From: Candidatus Methanomethylophilus alvi Mx1201
Lineage (GTDB): Archaea; Thermoplasmatota; Thermoplasmata; Methanomassiliicoccales; Methanomethylophilaceae
Direction of reading: 5' to 3'
Length of the DNA: 64,000 bases
Assembly (NCBI RefSeq): GCF_000300255.2
Contig: NC_020913.1
Span: forward strand, 1,238,692-1,302,691
In this document: positions 53,723 to 62,997 of the stretch, in pieces
How positions within the stretch are numbered: the stretch's first letter is position 1
Layout of the letters: every line of letters begins with the position of its first letter
Notes under the pieces: generated by a model
Databases searched by the model: none
What the model was told of the DNA's origin: nothing
What the model saw: only the letters and a program-made list of their open reading frames with translations
Program-made: the position numbers and the translations under genes

Positions 53723-55342
53723 ATGGATGACGGCCGCGACAGGATGCTGGGTCTTATCCTGCACCATTTCCTGTATACTGTATATTCGCGCCCTGTGACC
53801 GATTTCAAGAGCGAATCGAAACGTTACGAGGCCCTCTCCTCCCTCGTCGGGGAGGACGCCGCGGAGACGTTCTTCCCCGGGGACGGGGGCGGAAGGGAGT
53901 ATCCGCGCGGATACCGCCTCAACGACGCGAAAGGCGTGACGGGGGCGCTCCCTCCGCGGATGCAGAACTACCAGGCGGTGAGGCGCATCCTGCAATCTCT
54001 ATGCGAGAAGGGGGTGCTGGTCCGCTGCGGATCCAAGAACGCCCGCAACCGCGTCCTCTACCTCCCCGAAGAATCCACGGACGGGTGTCTGGCACTTGTG
54101 AGGACCCTGCCGCCACAGACAGGGCAGGACGGCCCCCTCTGCGCCTCCGCATACGCCCACATGGTCCTGGACCGCCAGCTCGTCCTGGACGTCCTGAGGA
54201 GGAACGGGGTGACGGTCACGGTGTCCCTCGAGAGCCCCGGGACCGGGACCTCGTATCCCATCAACTCCGCCCTCGTGGGCAGATATCTCCGCGTGTACGA
54301 GGACCAAGGTCCGTTCATGGATTTCCAGGACCGCCTCATGCGCCTCTCCGATACACTGTCCCAGATGGACGAGGAGGAGGTCTTCCTCGCCCTCTATCCC
54401 GAGGCGAGGGAGGGGATGGTGGAGGGAGGGTCCCTGCCCGACCGCACCGGTTGCAAGGAAGCCAACCTGGCATATCTGGAACATGTGATCGACGTCGTCG
54501 ACTCCTTCCTGGGGGACATGCAGAGGATGGAGGATGCGGCCGGGGAGGACGGGCTGTCCTCCGTCCCCATGGAGGACCGTTTCTCCATGGACCCGGGGAA
54601 TCGTCTCCGCCGCGAGTCCTGGGCGTCCGGACTCCATCTGACCGATGCGGAGAGGGAGGCCCTGGTATCCCTGGGGTCCGATTGCGTCGCCTCCCATTAC
54701 GGACAGCTCTCCGCCCGCGGGGAGGCCGTGAGGCCAGCCGAGTGCGAGGAGGAATCCTGGTACATCGGCAGATGGTTCGCCGACGGGTACCCCCAGTTCG
54801 TGGACGAGGAGATCGTCCTACCGATCCTGGCCCTCATCACCCTGTCCCCCTCGGCGAGGAGGCGCTTCCTTCTGGAAGGGGAGGAGTGGAGCAGGGGATG
54901 CGACACCTTCGTATCCGATTCGAAGCATGTGAGGTGCCCCCTGCTGACGGAGCTCTTCCGTCTCGCCGCCGCGGACCTGCTGCAGGGGAGGGGGGACATA
55001 GGGGCGGATATCCCCGTGAGGTATGCCGCCTCGGGGAACGTCACCGTCGAAGGGAAGGGCTGCGACTCCCTGATGTCGTTCAAGCTGGAGGACGGGAGGG
55101 TCCTCGTATTCTACGGAGGACACAAGAACCGCCTGCCGGGGGACGCGGACGACAGGGTCCTGGCCGGCATATCGCCGTTGGTCGAGGGCATGAACGCACG
55201 GGTCGTCGGGAGAAAGGCGGGATGCCCTGCGCTGAGGCGCCTCATGGACGGGGCCTGCCGCTTCAGGGACTTCTCCAAGGAGAGGCTGTGGAGGGTCCTC
55301 TGCGGTATGGCCGAGGGGCACGGGACGGAGGAGGACTCATGA
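53723..55342 (+). CDS. Unknown 539-aa protein
   Basis: No family recognised. A helical N-terminus with a possible winged-helix segment (RRILQSLCEKGVLVRCGSKNARNRVLYL, residues about 85-115), a central acidic region, and a C-terminal domain with YGGHKNRLPGD and RVVGRKAGCPALRRLM. The winged-helix-like part suggests DNA or RNA contact; the C-terminal block with WYIGRWFADGYPQFVDEE looks enzyme-like. WYL-domain regulators have a similar layout, but I cannot confirm it. Its 3' end overlaps the minus-strand TAG-containing frame by 6 bp. Confidence 0.75.
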   Translation: MDDGRDRMLGLILHHFLYTVYSRPVTDFKSESKRYEALSSLVGEDAAETFFPGDGGGREYPRGYRLNDAKGVTGALPPRMQNYQAVRRILQSLCEKGVLVRCGSKNARNRVLYLPEESTDGCLALVRTLPPQTGQDGPLCASAYAHMVLDRQLVLDVLRRNGVTVTVSLESPGTGTSYPINSALVGRYLRVYEDQGPFMDFQDRLMRLSDTLSQMDEEEVFLALYPEAREGMVEGGSLPDRTGCKEANLAYLEHVIDVVDSFLGDMQRMEDAAGEDGLSSVPMEDRFSMDPGNRLRRESWASGLHLTDAEREALVSLGSDCVASHYGQLSARGEAVRPAECEEESWYIGRWFADGYPQFVDEEIVLPILALITLSPSARRRFLLEGEEWSRGCDTFVSDSKHVRCPLLTELFRLAAADLLQGRGDIGADIPVRYAASGNVTVEGKGCDSLMSFKLEDGRVLVFYGGHKNRLPGDADDRVLAGISPLVEGMNARVVGRKAGCPALRRLMDGACRFRDFSKERLWRVLCGMAEGHGTEEDS

Positions 55343-55765
55343 CGTCCTGTCGACGAGGACCTCTATCTTCGGCTCGGGGAAGAGCCCCTCCGTGTCTATA
55401 CGGGGGGAATACCTGACCCTCTCCGCATAGCCGAGCCTCTCCGCGACCGCCGACGCCTTCTTTATCTGTGCCTTCATGCCGCCGATGAAACGCTTGCTCT
55501 ATACGGCCACCATCATGGCCTTCAGGACGTCCCAGCGGGAATATCCGCGCCCATGCACGTAAGGCGTGCCCATGAGCGCATCCGCGGCGGCGTCGGGATC
55601 GGTCTTGGAGCACCCGGGGGCGTTCTCCCTGATCCACACCACCAGGTCCGTCATATCCTCCCCCATCTACGAGGTGCAGACCGAATCGAAATACTCCGTG
55701 GCCTTCGCGACCACGTCCGCGAGGTCCTCGCATCCCTCACCCTCGAACAATACCGTATATGACAA
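55337..55765 (-). CDS. 142-codon frame with two in-frame TAG codons (possible Pyl protein or pseudogene)
   Basis: From a TTG at 55765 the frame runs to TGA at 55337-55339 with TAG at codon 33 (55667-55669) and codon 89 (55499-55501). All three segments look like protein: VLFEGEGCEDLADVVAKA, then WIRENAPGCSKTDPDAA and YSRWDVLKAMMVAV, then SKRFIGGMKAQIKKASAVAERLG. No frameshift or other stop occurs. The repeated amber codons in a lineage known to use pyrrolysine make translation through them possible; a pseudogene with two nonsense mutations is the other reading. An ATG at 55666, right after the first TAG, could start a shorter form. No family recognised. Confidence 0.45.
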
Positions 55766-55894
55766 TTTGCGTCAGTCCCGTCGATATGCTCCTGTTTCGG
55801 GACCCTGCCGGAAGTCTCCTCCGGGGACGCGTCTCCGTACGCCCCCTATGCTCCCCTGGGCAGGACGCTGCGGATATGTTGGGATTCAGGATTT

Positions 55895-56100
55895 AAAAAA
55901 CAGACTGCTGACATATGCAGGCCAGATATTCGAACTCCCGGAGACCGTCCCCACCCAGGAAAGAGAGCATAGAGGGGGACGGTCTCCGGACCCGCCTTGG
56001 CAGTGAAGTGCTCGGGCCGGTTCTTGTGAGGAGAGAGTCCACGGCAGGAGTAAATAGCCGTCTGAGGAGACCGATGATGCGTCCGCCCACACTATCCAGA
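55895..56100 (-). ncRNA. Candidate structured small RNA
   Basis: Minus-strand region running from below the operator at 56125-56141 to TTTTTT at 55895-55900. It contains a perfect 13-bp inverted repeat, GGAGACCGTCCCC / GGGGACGGTCTCC (about 55938 and 55975), around a 22-base loop, and a smaller CTG...CAG hairpin just before the T run. No convincing reading frame. Promoter, stem and T tract together suggest a transcript of about 200 nt. It does not match tRNA, RNase P or SRP RNA as far as I can tell. Confidence 0.35.
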
Positions 56101-56124
56101 CTTAATCAACGGTCTTCCGCGATA

Positions 56125-56141
56125 TTGGGATATATATCCAA
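56125..56141. promoter_or_regulatory. Operator palindrome TTGGg-N7-TCCAA in gene-poor region
   Basis: TTGGGATATATATCCAA, with arms extended to GATATTGG/CCAATATC (56121-56145). On the minus strand it faces the candidate small RNA and, further on, the TAG-containing frame. On the plus strand nothing follows before the UvrA-like gene's 3' end; 56146-56372 holds no gene that I can support. Confidence 0.5.
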
Positions 56142-56372
56142 TATCATTTTTTCTACATAATCACATCGTATTTAATACATTTGAAGGATGGATTGGAAGA
56201 AAGAAAAAAGGATACAGGAAAACGATGGACGGCATACCTCCTGTCGGCCGTCCTCCTCTTCGACACATATCGCCAGCGGCCTCCGGATACGGATCCCCGG
56301 TCGTCGGGAGTCCGCACCGTTCTTGAAAGGTACTGCGGAAGGCCGATGATCCGGAATGCATGTGTACACATG

Positions 56373-58655
56373 TCATCCGGAACGGCCGACCGCCTTCCTC
56401 AGATGTTCCGCCGTGTACGACCCCTCGAACTCCAGCAGGTCCGCGGGCGTCCCGCAGAACAGTACCCTGCCCCCGAGATTCCCTCCCTCGGGACCCATGT
56501 CTATGACCCAGTCCGCCTGGGATATCATCTCCAGCCTGTGCTCCACCACTATCACCGTGTTGCCGTCCGCCACCATCCCCCTGAACAGTGCCAGCAGATG
56601 CTTCACATCCTTGGAATGGAGACCGGTGGTGGGTTCGTCGAGTACGTAGGTCCTCCCCTTCCGCCCCAGCTCGGACGCCAGCTTCAGCCTCTGGTTCTCC
56701 CCTCCCGAGAGAGACGAGGTGTTCTGCCCGAGGGTCATGTACCCCATGCCCACGTCCACCAGGCACTGCAGGCCCTTCCTGATCTTCCTGTCGTCGGCGA
56801 AGAAGTCCATGGCCTGCTCGACCGTCAGACCGAGGACCTCCTCGATGTTCTTCCCCTTGTAGGTGTAGCCCAGGGCCTGGGGGTTGTATCTCCTTCCCTG
56901 ACACTGCTCGCACAGGATGGCCACGGGGTCGGCGAAGGCGACGTCCGGGACGATCTCCCCCTTCCCCTTGCATACGGGACATCCGCCTTTGGAGTTGAAG
57001 CTGAACCACTCCGGCCCGACGCCGTTCTCCTTCCCGAAGAGCCTCCTGATCTCGTCCATGACACCCGTGTAGGTGGCGGGGGTGGAACGGGAGGAGACCC
57101 CTATGGGCTTCTGGTCGATGACTATGGCGTCCGGATACAGTTCGGAGAACCTCTGGACGACCAGGCTGCTCTTGCCGGAGCCGGCCACACCCGTCACGGC
57201 CGTGAGGACCCCTTTGGGGATGGTCACGTCCACGTGGCGGAGGTTGTGGAGGTTCACATCCTTCATCTCGAACCCCTCGGTCCACGGAAGGGGGTGCCGG
57301 TTGACGGATATCCCCTCCCGGAGGGATTCGGCGGTGTAGGTCCCGGCGTCCCTCAGCTCCGCCGGGGTGCCCTCGAAGACCACCTCCCCTCCGCGGGATC
57401 CGGCCAGGGGACCGATCTCTATCACGCGGTCGGCGAGCTCTATCATCGCACGGTTGTGCTCCACCACGAGGACGGTGTTGTGTTTGTCCCTCAGGTCCAG
57501 GAGGAGCCTCCCGATCCGGTCGGCATCCTCGGGGTGGAGCCCGGCGGTGGGCTCGTCGAAGATGTATGTTATGTTGGAGAGGCTGCTCCCGAGATGCCTC
57601 ACCATCTTCAGCCTCTGGGCCTCCCCTCCCGACAGGGTGTCGGTCCTCCGGGAGAGGCTCAGGTACCCCAGACCCACGTCCACCATATGTTCCAGACATT
57701 CGGTTATCTGCCTGGAGATAGGGGTCCCCACCGGGTCGTCTATGTCCTCCAGGACGCCTATGAGGTCGGAGACCTGCATGTCGTAGAGATCCTGGATGTT
57801 GTATCCGCCTATCCTCGATGCGAGGGCCTTGGGGTTCAGACCCGACCCCCCGCAGGAGGCGCAGGGACCGTCGATTACGAACCTCATGACCTCGTCCCTG
57901 ATCTTCCTGCTCAGCTGGGATATGTCCCTCTTCAGATACAGCCTGTAGAATCTGGGGACCACCCCCTCGTAGTCCGTGTACTGTCCCAGCCCGGTGTTGT
58001 TGCTGACGTACATCATCTTGACCTTCTCGTCGGGGCCGTACTTGAGGTTCTTCCATTCCTCGGGGGTGTAGTCGCGGAGCTTCTTGGCGGGATCCAGGAG
58101 GGGACAGTGGTAATAGAGCCAACCCTGCCACGACCCGGTGGAGAACTGGGTGAAGAGGATGGCGTTCTCGTTGATGCTGCGGTCGACGTCGAACAGTCTC
58201 GACTCGTCCAGGACGAGCCTCCTCCCGAGACCGTTGCAGTCGGGACACATGCCCAGCGGATGATTGAAGGAGTAGCAGAGGGCGGCGCCGGCGGAGGGCC
58301 TGCCGACCCGGGAGAAGAGGAGCCTCATGAGGGGCGCTATGTCGGTGACGGTGCCTACGGTGGAACGGGAGTTGGCACCGACGACCTTCTGGTCGACGAC
58401 GATGGAGGGGGTCAGATTCCTGATGCGGTCGACGGCGGGACGCTCGTAGCGGGGCATCCTGTTCCTCAGGTACAGAGGATAGGAGGCCTGCCACTGACGG
58501 CTGCTCTCGACTGCGATGGTGTCGAAGGCGAGCGAGGACTTCCCGGAACCGGATACCCCGGCTATGACGACCAACTTGTTCTTCGGGATGCTGAGACTCA
58601 CGTTCTTGAGATTGTTCTCGCATGCGCCCGATATCTCGATCTCGTCCTTTTCCAT
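56373..58655 (-). CDS. UvrA-like ABC ATPase, short form
   Basis: 760 aa from the ATG at 58655; the upstream in-frame extension would run back into the tRNA gene. Two ABC modules with Walker A GVSGSGKSS and GVAGSGKSS, signatures LSGGEAQRLKM and LSGGENQRLKLA, and zinc-finger pairs CPDCNG/CASCGG and CPVCKG/CEQCQG. At 760 aa it is about 180 residues shorter than UvrA and lacks room for the UvrB-binding insert, matching the UvrA2/drug-resistance-type paralogs. Probably DNA-binding, but not the canonical excision-repair subunit. Confidence 0.88.
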   Translation of the reverse strand: MEKDEIEISGACENNLKNVSLSIPKNKLVVIAGVSGSGKSSLAFDTIAVESSRQWQASYPLYLRNRMPRYERPAVDRIRNLTPSIVVDQKVVGANSRSTVGTVTDIAPLMRLLFSRVGRPSAGAALCYSFNHPLGMCPDCNGLGRRLVLDESRLFDVDRSINENAILFTQFSTGSWQGWLYYHCPLLDPAKKLRDYTPEEWKNLKYGPDEKVKMMYVSNNTGLGQYTDYEGVVPRFYRLYLKRDISQLSRKIRDEVMRFVIDGPCASCGGSGLNPKALASRIGGYNIQDLYDMQVSDLIGVLEDIDDPVGTPISRQITECLEHMVDVGLGYLSLSRRTDTLSGGEAQRLKMVRHLGSSLSNITYIFDEPTAGLHPEDADRIGRLLLDLRDKHNTVLVVEHNRAMIELADRVIEIGPLAGSRGGEVVFEGTPAELRDAGTYTAESLREGISVNRHPLPWTEGFEMKDVNLHNLRHVDVTIPKGVLTAVTGVAGSGKSSLVVQRFSELYPDAIVIDQKPIGVSSRSTPATYTGVMDEIRRLFGKENGVGPEWFSFNSKGGCPVCKGKGEIVPDVAFADPVAILCEQCQGRRYNPQALGYTYKGKNIEEVLGLTVEQAMDFFADDRKIRKGLQCLVDVGMGYMTLGQNTSSLSGGENQRLKLASELGRKGRTYVLDEPTTGLHSKDVKHLLALFRGMVADGNTVIVVEHRLEMISQADWVIDMGPEGGNLGGRVLFCGTPADLLEFEGSYTAEHLRKAVGRSG

Positions 58656-58722
58656 AGTAGATGCACCTCGGAGGGATACAGCGTCCGCAGGATGGGTATC
58701 GATGGTAATTTGTGAAGAAACA

Positions 58723-58809
58723 TGGCGCCGAGAGGGAGATTTGAACTCCCGAGGGAATACTCCCACAAGCTTTCCAGGCTTGCGTCTTACCGGGCTGGGC
58801 TATCTCGGC
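58723..58809 (-). tRNA. tRNA-Ser (GGA)
   Basis: Acceptor GCCGAGA pairs with TCTCGGC, discriminator G, encoded CCA. Anticodon stem-loop AAGC-CTGGAAA-GCTT gives anticodon GGA. A long variable arm (GTGGGAGTATTCCCTC) and T-loop GTTCAAATC confirm a type II serine tRNA. 87 nt including CCA, no intron. Confidence 0.95.
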
Positions 58810-58873
58810 CGTTAGCCGTCGTATCTGATACTTGATTAAAAATGTTTGGTAGGATGAGGGCGGAAAAACAGCC

Positions 58874-60535
58874 TCAGAGGTCCATCTCCTCGAACAGGAC
58901 CTTCGCCTTCTTGTTCTGGAGACACACTCCGTAGAGGTATGTCTTCCCCTTGAGACTGCGGTAGTACTCCCTGGTCCTGATCTGTCTGAGCCCCTCCTCC
59001 GCCATCCTTTCCAGGTCGCCCGGGTCGTCGCTCCTGCTCTTCTTGAGTTCGACGACGATGTTCGGATATCTCGGATCGTTGCGGCGCATTATAATGTCGG
59101 CCCTGCCGTTGCCGGCCTCCCTCTCGATGCCCACGTCGTATCTGCCTCCCCTCCCCAGGGCGATGGTCGCCAGAACGAGCCGGTAGTCGGCCTCGTCCCT
59201 CAGCAGGATGTCGAAGAAGTTCTTCGAGAACAGCATGAACAGGCTCTCCTCCATCTTCGGGACGTCCTTCCTCTCCATGGAACCCAGGAACCTCCTCATC
59301 GCGACTCCCACATCCATCTTCAGGGACCTGGTGACGTTCTCGTAGAAAACCTTGTACAACTCGCGGTTGGGGATGGACAGGCGGTAATCGCTGTCTCCCT
59401 TGGGGACGGCGTTGAGGTACCCGGTCACGGCCATGATCGAGTATACGGCGTCCAGGTCTCCGCCCACGTCCCTCATGGATACCGATGGGTAGATCTGTTT
59501 GGAGACCGTCTTCCCGTTCCCGAGGGCGACGAGGTCCCCGTAGGTACTGTCGTCCAGACCGTCCAGGAAGGTCTCCAGGATGTCGTTCCCGCTGGTGTCG
59601 GCCCAGTAGGTGCCGGGCTCGAAATCGTTGTATATGTAGGTGAGAAGGCTCCAAGGGTTGTACACATCGGCATCACCGAACCTGTATCCGTCGTACCACT
59701 CCTTGGCCTCCTCGAACTTCTCCGGATGGCCGTAATATGAACATAGGTCTTTGACCTCCGGTTCGGTGAACCCGTACCTCTCGTCGAATTTCTTGGAGAA
59801 GACGTTGTCGACCCTGAGGTTGTTGAGACCGGAGAATATGCTCTCCTTGGCTATCTGCATCACGCCCGTTACGACGGCGAAACTCATGTGCGGGTTACTT
59901 TTGAGTACAAGCGAGTAGAACTCGCGAATGAAACCTACGACATAGTCATAGGTGTCCTTGTTGAACGCGTTGTTGATGGGATTGTCGTACTCGTCGATGA
60001 GGACTATCGGTTTCACCCCATGGTGCTGTTCCAGCATCTGGCACAATGCAGGTATGAAATCCAAGGCCCTCGCATCCTCGAAATACACCGGATCCTTCCC
60101 GAGATACAGGTCGCGGAGGGATTCGGATATCTTATCCGACGTCTTGAGGTATTCGAACGGACGGAACGTCCTGGACAGCATCCCTTTGAACATCGGAAGG
60201 AACATGTCGCGCCTGCTAACGAACAGGTCTTTCATGCAGAGGCGGATAACGGGATATGCGTTCCTATGTTCCTCCACCTCCGGATGGGAATTTACCTTCA
60301 GCCCGTCGAACCACTTGTTGCCTTTGTACTCCAGATTGAAGAAGGCGTCGATCATGGAGAGGTTGAGGGACTTCCCGAAGCGTCTGGGTCTTGTGAAGAG
60401 GAAGACCTTGGACCTGTCGTTGACGATATCCGAGACCAGTTCGGACTTGTCTACGAAATAATATCCCCCTTCGCGGATCTCCCTGAAATCGTCCACACCG
60501 CCGGGGATCGCCAACAACCTGCCTTCCCCCTTCAT
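58874..60535 (-). CDS. AAA-ATPase with C-terminal PD-(D/E)XK nuclease-like domain
   Basis: 553 aa from the ATG at 60535 (MKGEGRLLAIPGG); an ATG at 60568 would start inside a TATA-like TTTATAAC stretch. N-terminal AAA-ATPase_like domain with FVDKSELV, Walker A FTRPRRFGKSLNLSM and Walker B IVLIDEYDNPIN. The C-terminal PDDEXK_9 domain has GRADIIM and NIVVELKKS. This family is very common in gut bacteria and archaea, often in many copies; function unproven, possibly defence or mobile-element related. Confidence 0.9.
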   Translation of the reverse strand: MKGEGRLLAIPGGVDDFREIREGGYYFVDKSELVSDIVNDRSKVFLFTRPRRFGKSLNLSMIDAFFNLEYKGNKWFDGLKVNSHPEVEEHRNAYPVIRLCMKDLFVSRRDMFLPMFKGMLSRTFRPFEYLKTSDKISESLRDLYLGKDPVYFEDARALDFIPALCQMLEQHHGVKPIVLIDEYDNPINNAFNKDTYDYVVGFIREFYSLVLKSNPHMSFAVVTGVMQIAKESIFSGLNNLRVDNVFSKKFDERYGFTEPEVKDLCSYYGHPEKFEEAKEWYDGYRFGDADVYNPWSLLTYIYNDFEPGTYWADTSGNDILETFLDGLDDSTYGDLVALGNGKTVSKQIYPSVSMRDVGGDLDAVYSIMAVTGYLNAVPKGDSDYRLSIPNRELYKVFYENVTRSLKMDVGVAMRRFLGSMERKDVPKMEESLFMLFSKNFFDILLRDEADYRLVLATIALGRGGRYDVGIEREAGNGRADIIMRRNDPRYPNIVVELKKSRSDDPGDLERMAEEGLRQIRTREYYRSLKGKTYLYGVCLQNKKAKVLFEEMDL

Positions 60536-60721
60536 GAATGCATATGTCATTTCATGAGTTATAAACATGATTCCTATGGAGGAGATGTACTGTCCCCTTC
60601 ATGGGGCCCCCATGTTCTCAGCACAATGTGCCAGATGGAGAATTCCCACGTCTGATGACATCGCCTTGTGCGGACCCCCACGCACTCTTCGCCGTACCTT
60701 CCACACGGTCGGGATCCGGAC

Positions 60722-61996
60722 TTACGGACCCATAGGCTCGTCCGAGACCGGGGCCAGTATCCTCTCGACGGCGACACCGCCGGAGGTGCAGAGACATCTC
60801 CCGCCCTCGGCGTCGGTGACCGAGTCGTACCTCTCCGGATACAGGGGCTCCCCGTCCATGCCGATGTGGAACCATCCCTTCCCGTCCCTGACGGCCGCGA
60901 CGCCTTCGCGGTATCCCCTGACCTCGCGGAACCACCTGTTGTGGAGGAGGTCCCCGAAGTCCGTCACGAAGGTGGCGCCGACCCCCTCGACGGCTACAGG
61001 GGCCACCCCGTCCCTGAAATCGCCCGCCCAGTCGTATGTCCGGCCGTACACCGGATAGCCGTCGGCGCGGACGTGGCGGAAATACCCGCGGGAGTCGACG
61101 AGGAGGCTCTTGCCGTCGCTCGGGGGGCCCGCCCACACGATGTCGCCGGGGGCGGAGAACCTCACCTCGGGGAGGGGACCTGAGGGCGGGAGGACGACCC
61201 TGCGGGGAGGGGATGCGGGGGAGATGTCCGCCGCGGGAAGGGGGCCGGCATAAGGGTGCTCCTCCCCCTCCCACACCACGTACGTCTCCTCCCCCCGCCT
61301 GCACACCAGGATCCCGTCCAGATAGGATATCCACCGGTCGGAGGGGAACCTCCCGACGGTACCGCCTACGAGCTGGGCGACGAAGAGGTCGTGGCTGACG
61401 CAGAGCGTCAGCACGCCCTCCCGGGACAGGAAGGGGAGGATGACATCCATCATCCTCCGGACGCACTCCTCCAAGGGGTGCCATCCCTCTATGGGACGGC
61501 CGGAGAGGTTCCCGAGGACGGCGGTGGTGCCCGGCTCCCGGTACACGTGACCGGCGTAGCCGTCGAGGTACAGGGCGGTGCCGTAGCCCCCGACCTCCTC
61601 CCTCCTCTCCACGGGGAGGTCCCTCCCGAGGCCCTCCGCGACGGAGACGCAGGTGGAGACGCAGCGGGGGACGGGACTGGAGGAGAGGGAGACGTCGTAG
61701 CCCCTCAGGAGGGTGCCGAGGCGGCGGGCGTCCTCCCTCCCCCTGTCGGTGAGGTCGGTGACGCCGATGCCGTCGGAGTCCCTGAGGAAGTGGGCGGGGC
61801 GCTCCGCATGCCTGACGAAGGCGACGCAGGAGTCCCAGACGTGCTCCCCGAGGTCGGAGGTCCAGCGGGGGGTCCCCGGAGGGGACGCCTCCTCCGGGAC
61901 TCTATACACGGGCGAGAACGTCCCGTCCTCCGCGAGGACGCCGTAGACGCCGTCCCTGTCGATCACGTTCAAGCCTCCGGAGGACGTCTTTTCCAT
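60722..61996 (-). CDS. Histidine phosphatase domain fused to WG-like repeats
   Basis: 424 aa. The phosphatase core spans about residues 50-245: FVRHAERP (RHG variant), LTDRGREDARRLG, SSSPVPRCVSTC and the second His in LCVSHD. The C-terminal 150 residues hold WG/KWG-type beta repeats (YDWAGDFRDGVAPVAVEG, YREGVAAVRDGKGWFHIG). The N-terminus also has one WG-like unit (VIDRDGVYGVLAEDG). No signal peptide. Substrate unknown; the repeats suggest binding to a partner. Confidence 0.85.
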   Translation of the reverse strand: MEKTSSGGLNVIDRDGVYGVLAEDGTFSPVYRVPEEASPPGTPRWTSDLGEHVWDSCVAFVRHAERPAHFLRDSDGIGVTDLTDRGREDARRLGTLLRGYDVSLSSSPVPRCVSTCVSVAEGLGRDLPVERREEVGGYGTALYLDGYAGHVYREPGTTAVLGNLSGRPIEGWHPLEECVRRMMDVILPFLSREGVLTLCVSHDLFVAQLVGGTVGRFPSDRWISYLDGILVCRRGEETYVVWEGEEHPYAGPLPAADISPASPPRRVVLPPSGPLPEVRFSAPGDIVWAGPPSDGKSLLVDSRGYFRHVRADGYPVYGRTYDWAGDFRDGVAPVAVEGVGATFVTDFGDLLHNRWFREVRGYREGVAAVRDGKGWFHIGMDGEPLYPERYDSVTDAEGGRCLCTSGGVAVERILAPVSDEPMGP

Positions 61997-62020
61997 GGGG
62001 GAGGCTATGAGGAGGATGGT

Positions 62021-62896
62021 TTAAAGGGTGGTGCCATCGGATGGGGAGGACTTCCCCATCCTCCTCCGCAGACGGTCCTCCGTATCGGAGATGGTCTCGA
62101 GGATCCCGTTGCAGACGGGGCACATGAAGATCCTCATCCCGCCGAAACGGCCCGTCTCGAAGCATCCCACCGTGTTGTCCTCCACGTACTTCTCCCTCAG
62201 GGCCCTCCGGTAGCCCTCCGGGTCGTCCTCGTAGTCCACCATGGAACGGAACCTCTCCGTGAGGGAGCGCATGCTGTCCGCATACTCGCCCACGGTCATC
62301 CCGTCGCCGAAGGCGGAGAAGAAGGCGCCGAGGACGTCCCGCTCGTAGGCGGTGAGGGGGATCCCGTCCGCGTCGGCGGACCTGTACCGGTCGATGTCCC
62401 AGGCGGAGAACGTACGGAGGAACTCCCCGTCCATGAGGACGAAGAGGTAGTCCCTGTTCTCCAGGGCGAAGGAGATGTCGCGGGAGGCCCTGGCACATCC
62501 GTCCAGGAAGTCCCTCATGACCGCCTTCTCGCGCCCGGTGGGGACGGCCCGGGCATGTACGTCGGCCAGGAAGCGGAGGCGGCGGTCGGAGGCCATGATG
62601 CTGTCGAAGTCGGCCTCGGCGTTCCGCCTCACGAAGTCGTTGAACTGCTCCACGGTGCGGCCGCAGACGTAACACTCCATGCCCAGGGGGGAAAGGGGGT
62701 CCGTCTCCTCGCGCAGGTCGCGGAAGTACTCCTCGCGGACGGCCCTCCGGCGGCGGTCCATCTCCTCGGAGACGGCCTCCAGACGACGGTACCCCTCGGG
62801 ATCCCGCCCCCCGTCCTTGGACAGACGGGCCTTCATGCGGCCGTATTCCTTCTGCAGTTCGATGTCGTTCATCCGGGAGATGTCTGCCTCGTCCAT
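62021..62896 (-). CDS. Unknown protein with two CxxC zinc-knuckle halves
   Basis: 291 aa. ECYVCG near residue 75 and MCPVCN near residue 263 would make one treble-clef-like zinc site bringing the termini together. Between them lies a mostly helical, acidic domain (LFVLMDGEFLRTF, GAFFSAFGDGMTVGEYADS). The N-terminus is a charged coiled coil. Divergently spaced 25 bp from the phosphatase gene on the same strand. No family recognised. Confidence 0.7.
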   Translation of the reverse strand: MDEADISRMNDIELQKEYGRMKARLSKDGGRDPEGYRRLEAVSEEMDRRRRAVREEYFRDLREETDPLSPLGMECYVCGRTVEQFNDFVRRNAEADFDSIMASDRRLRFLADVHARAVPTGREKAVMRDFLDGCARASRDISFALENRDYLFVLMDGEFLRTFSAWDIDRYRSADADGIPLTAYERDVLGAFFSAFGDGMTVGEYADSMRSLTERFRSMVDYEDDPEGYRRALREKYVEDNTVGCFETGRFGGMRIFMCPVCNGILETISDTEDRLRRRMGKSSPSDGTTL

Positions 62897-62997
62897 GGGG
62901 ACGTCTAGGGGGACGGGGATTTTAATGGATGCCCGCGTTGTATTTATAAACGGTATTTAAACAGTTTAAAAATACGGAGAGATCGTCAGAACCCTTG

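Noticed and set aside
55895-56100. Cobalamin riboswitch (GGAGACC element resembles a B12 box)
   Set aside because: Only the short GGAGACC core matches; the other conserved blocks are absent and no cobalamin gene follows.
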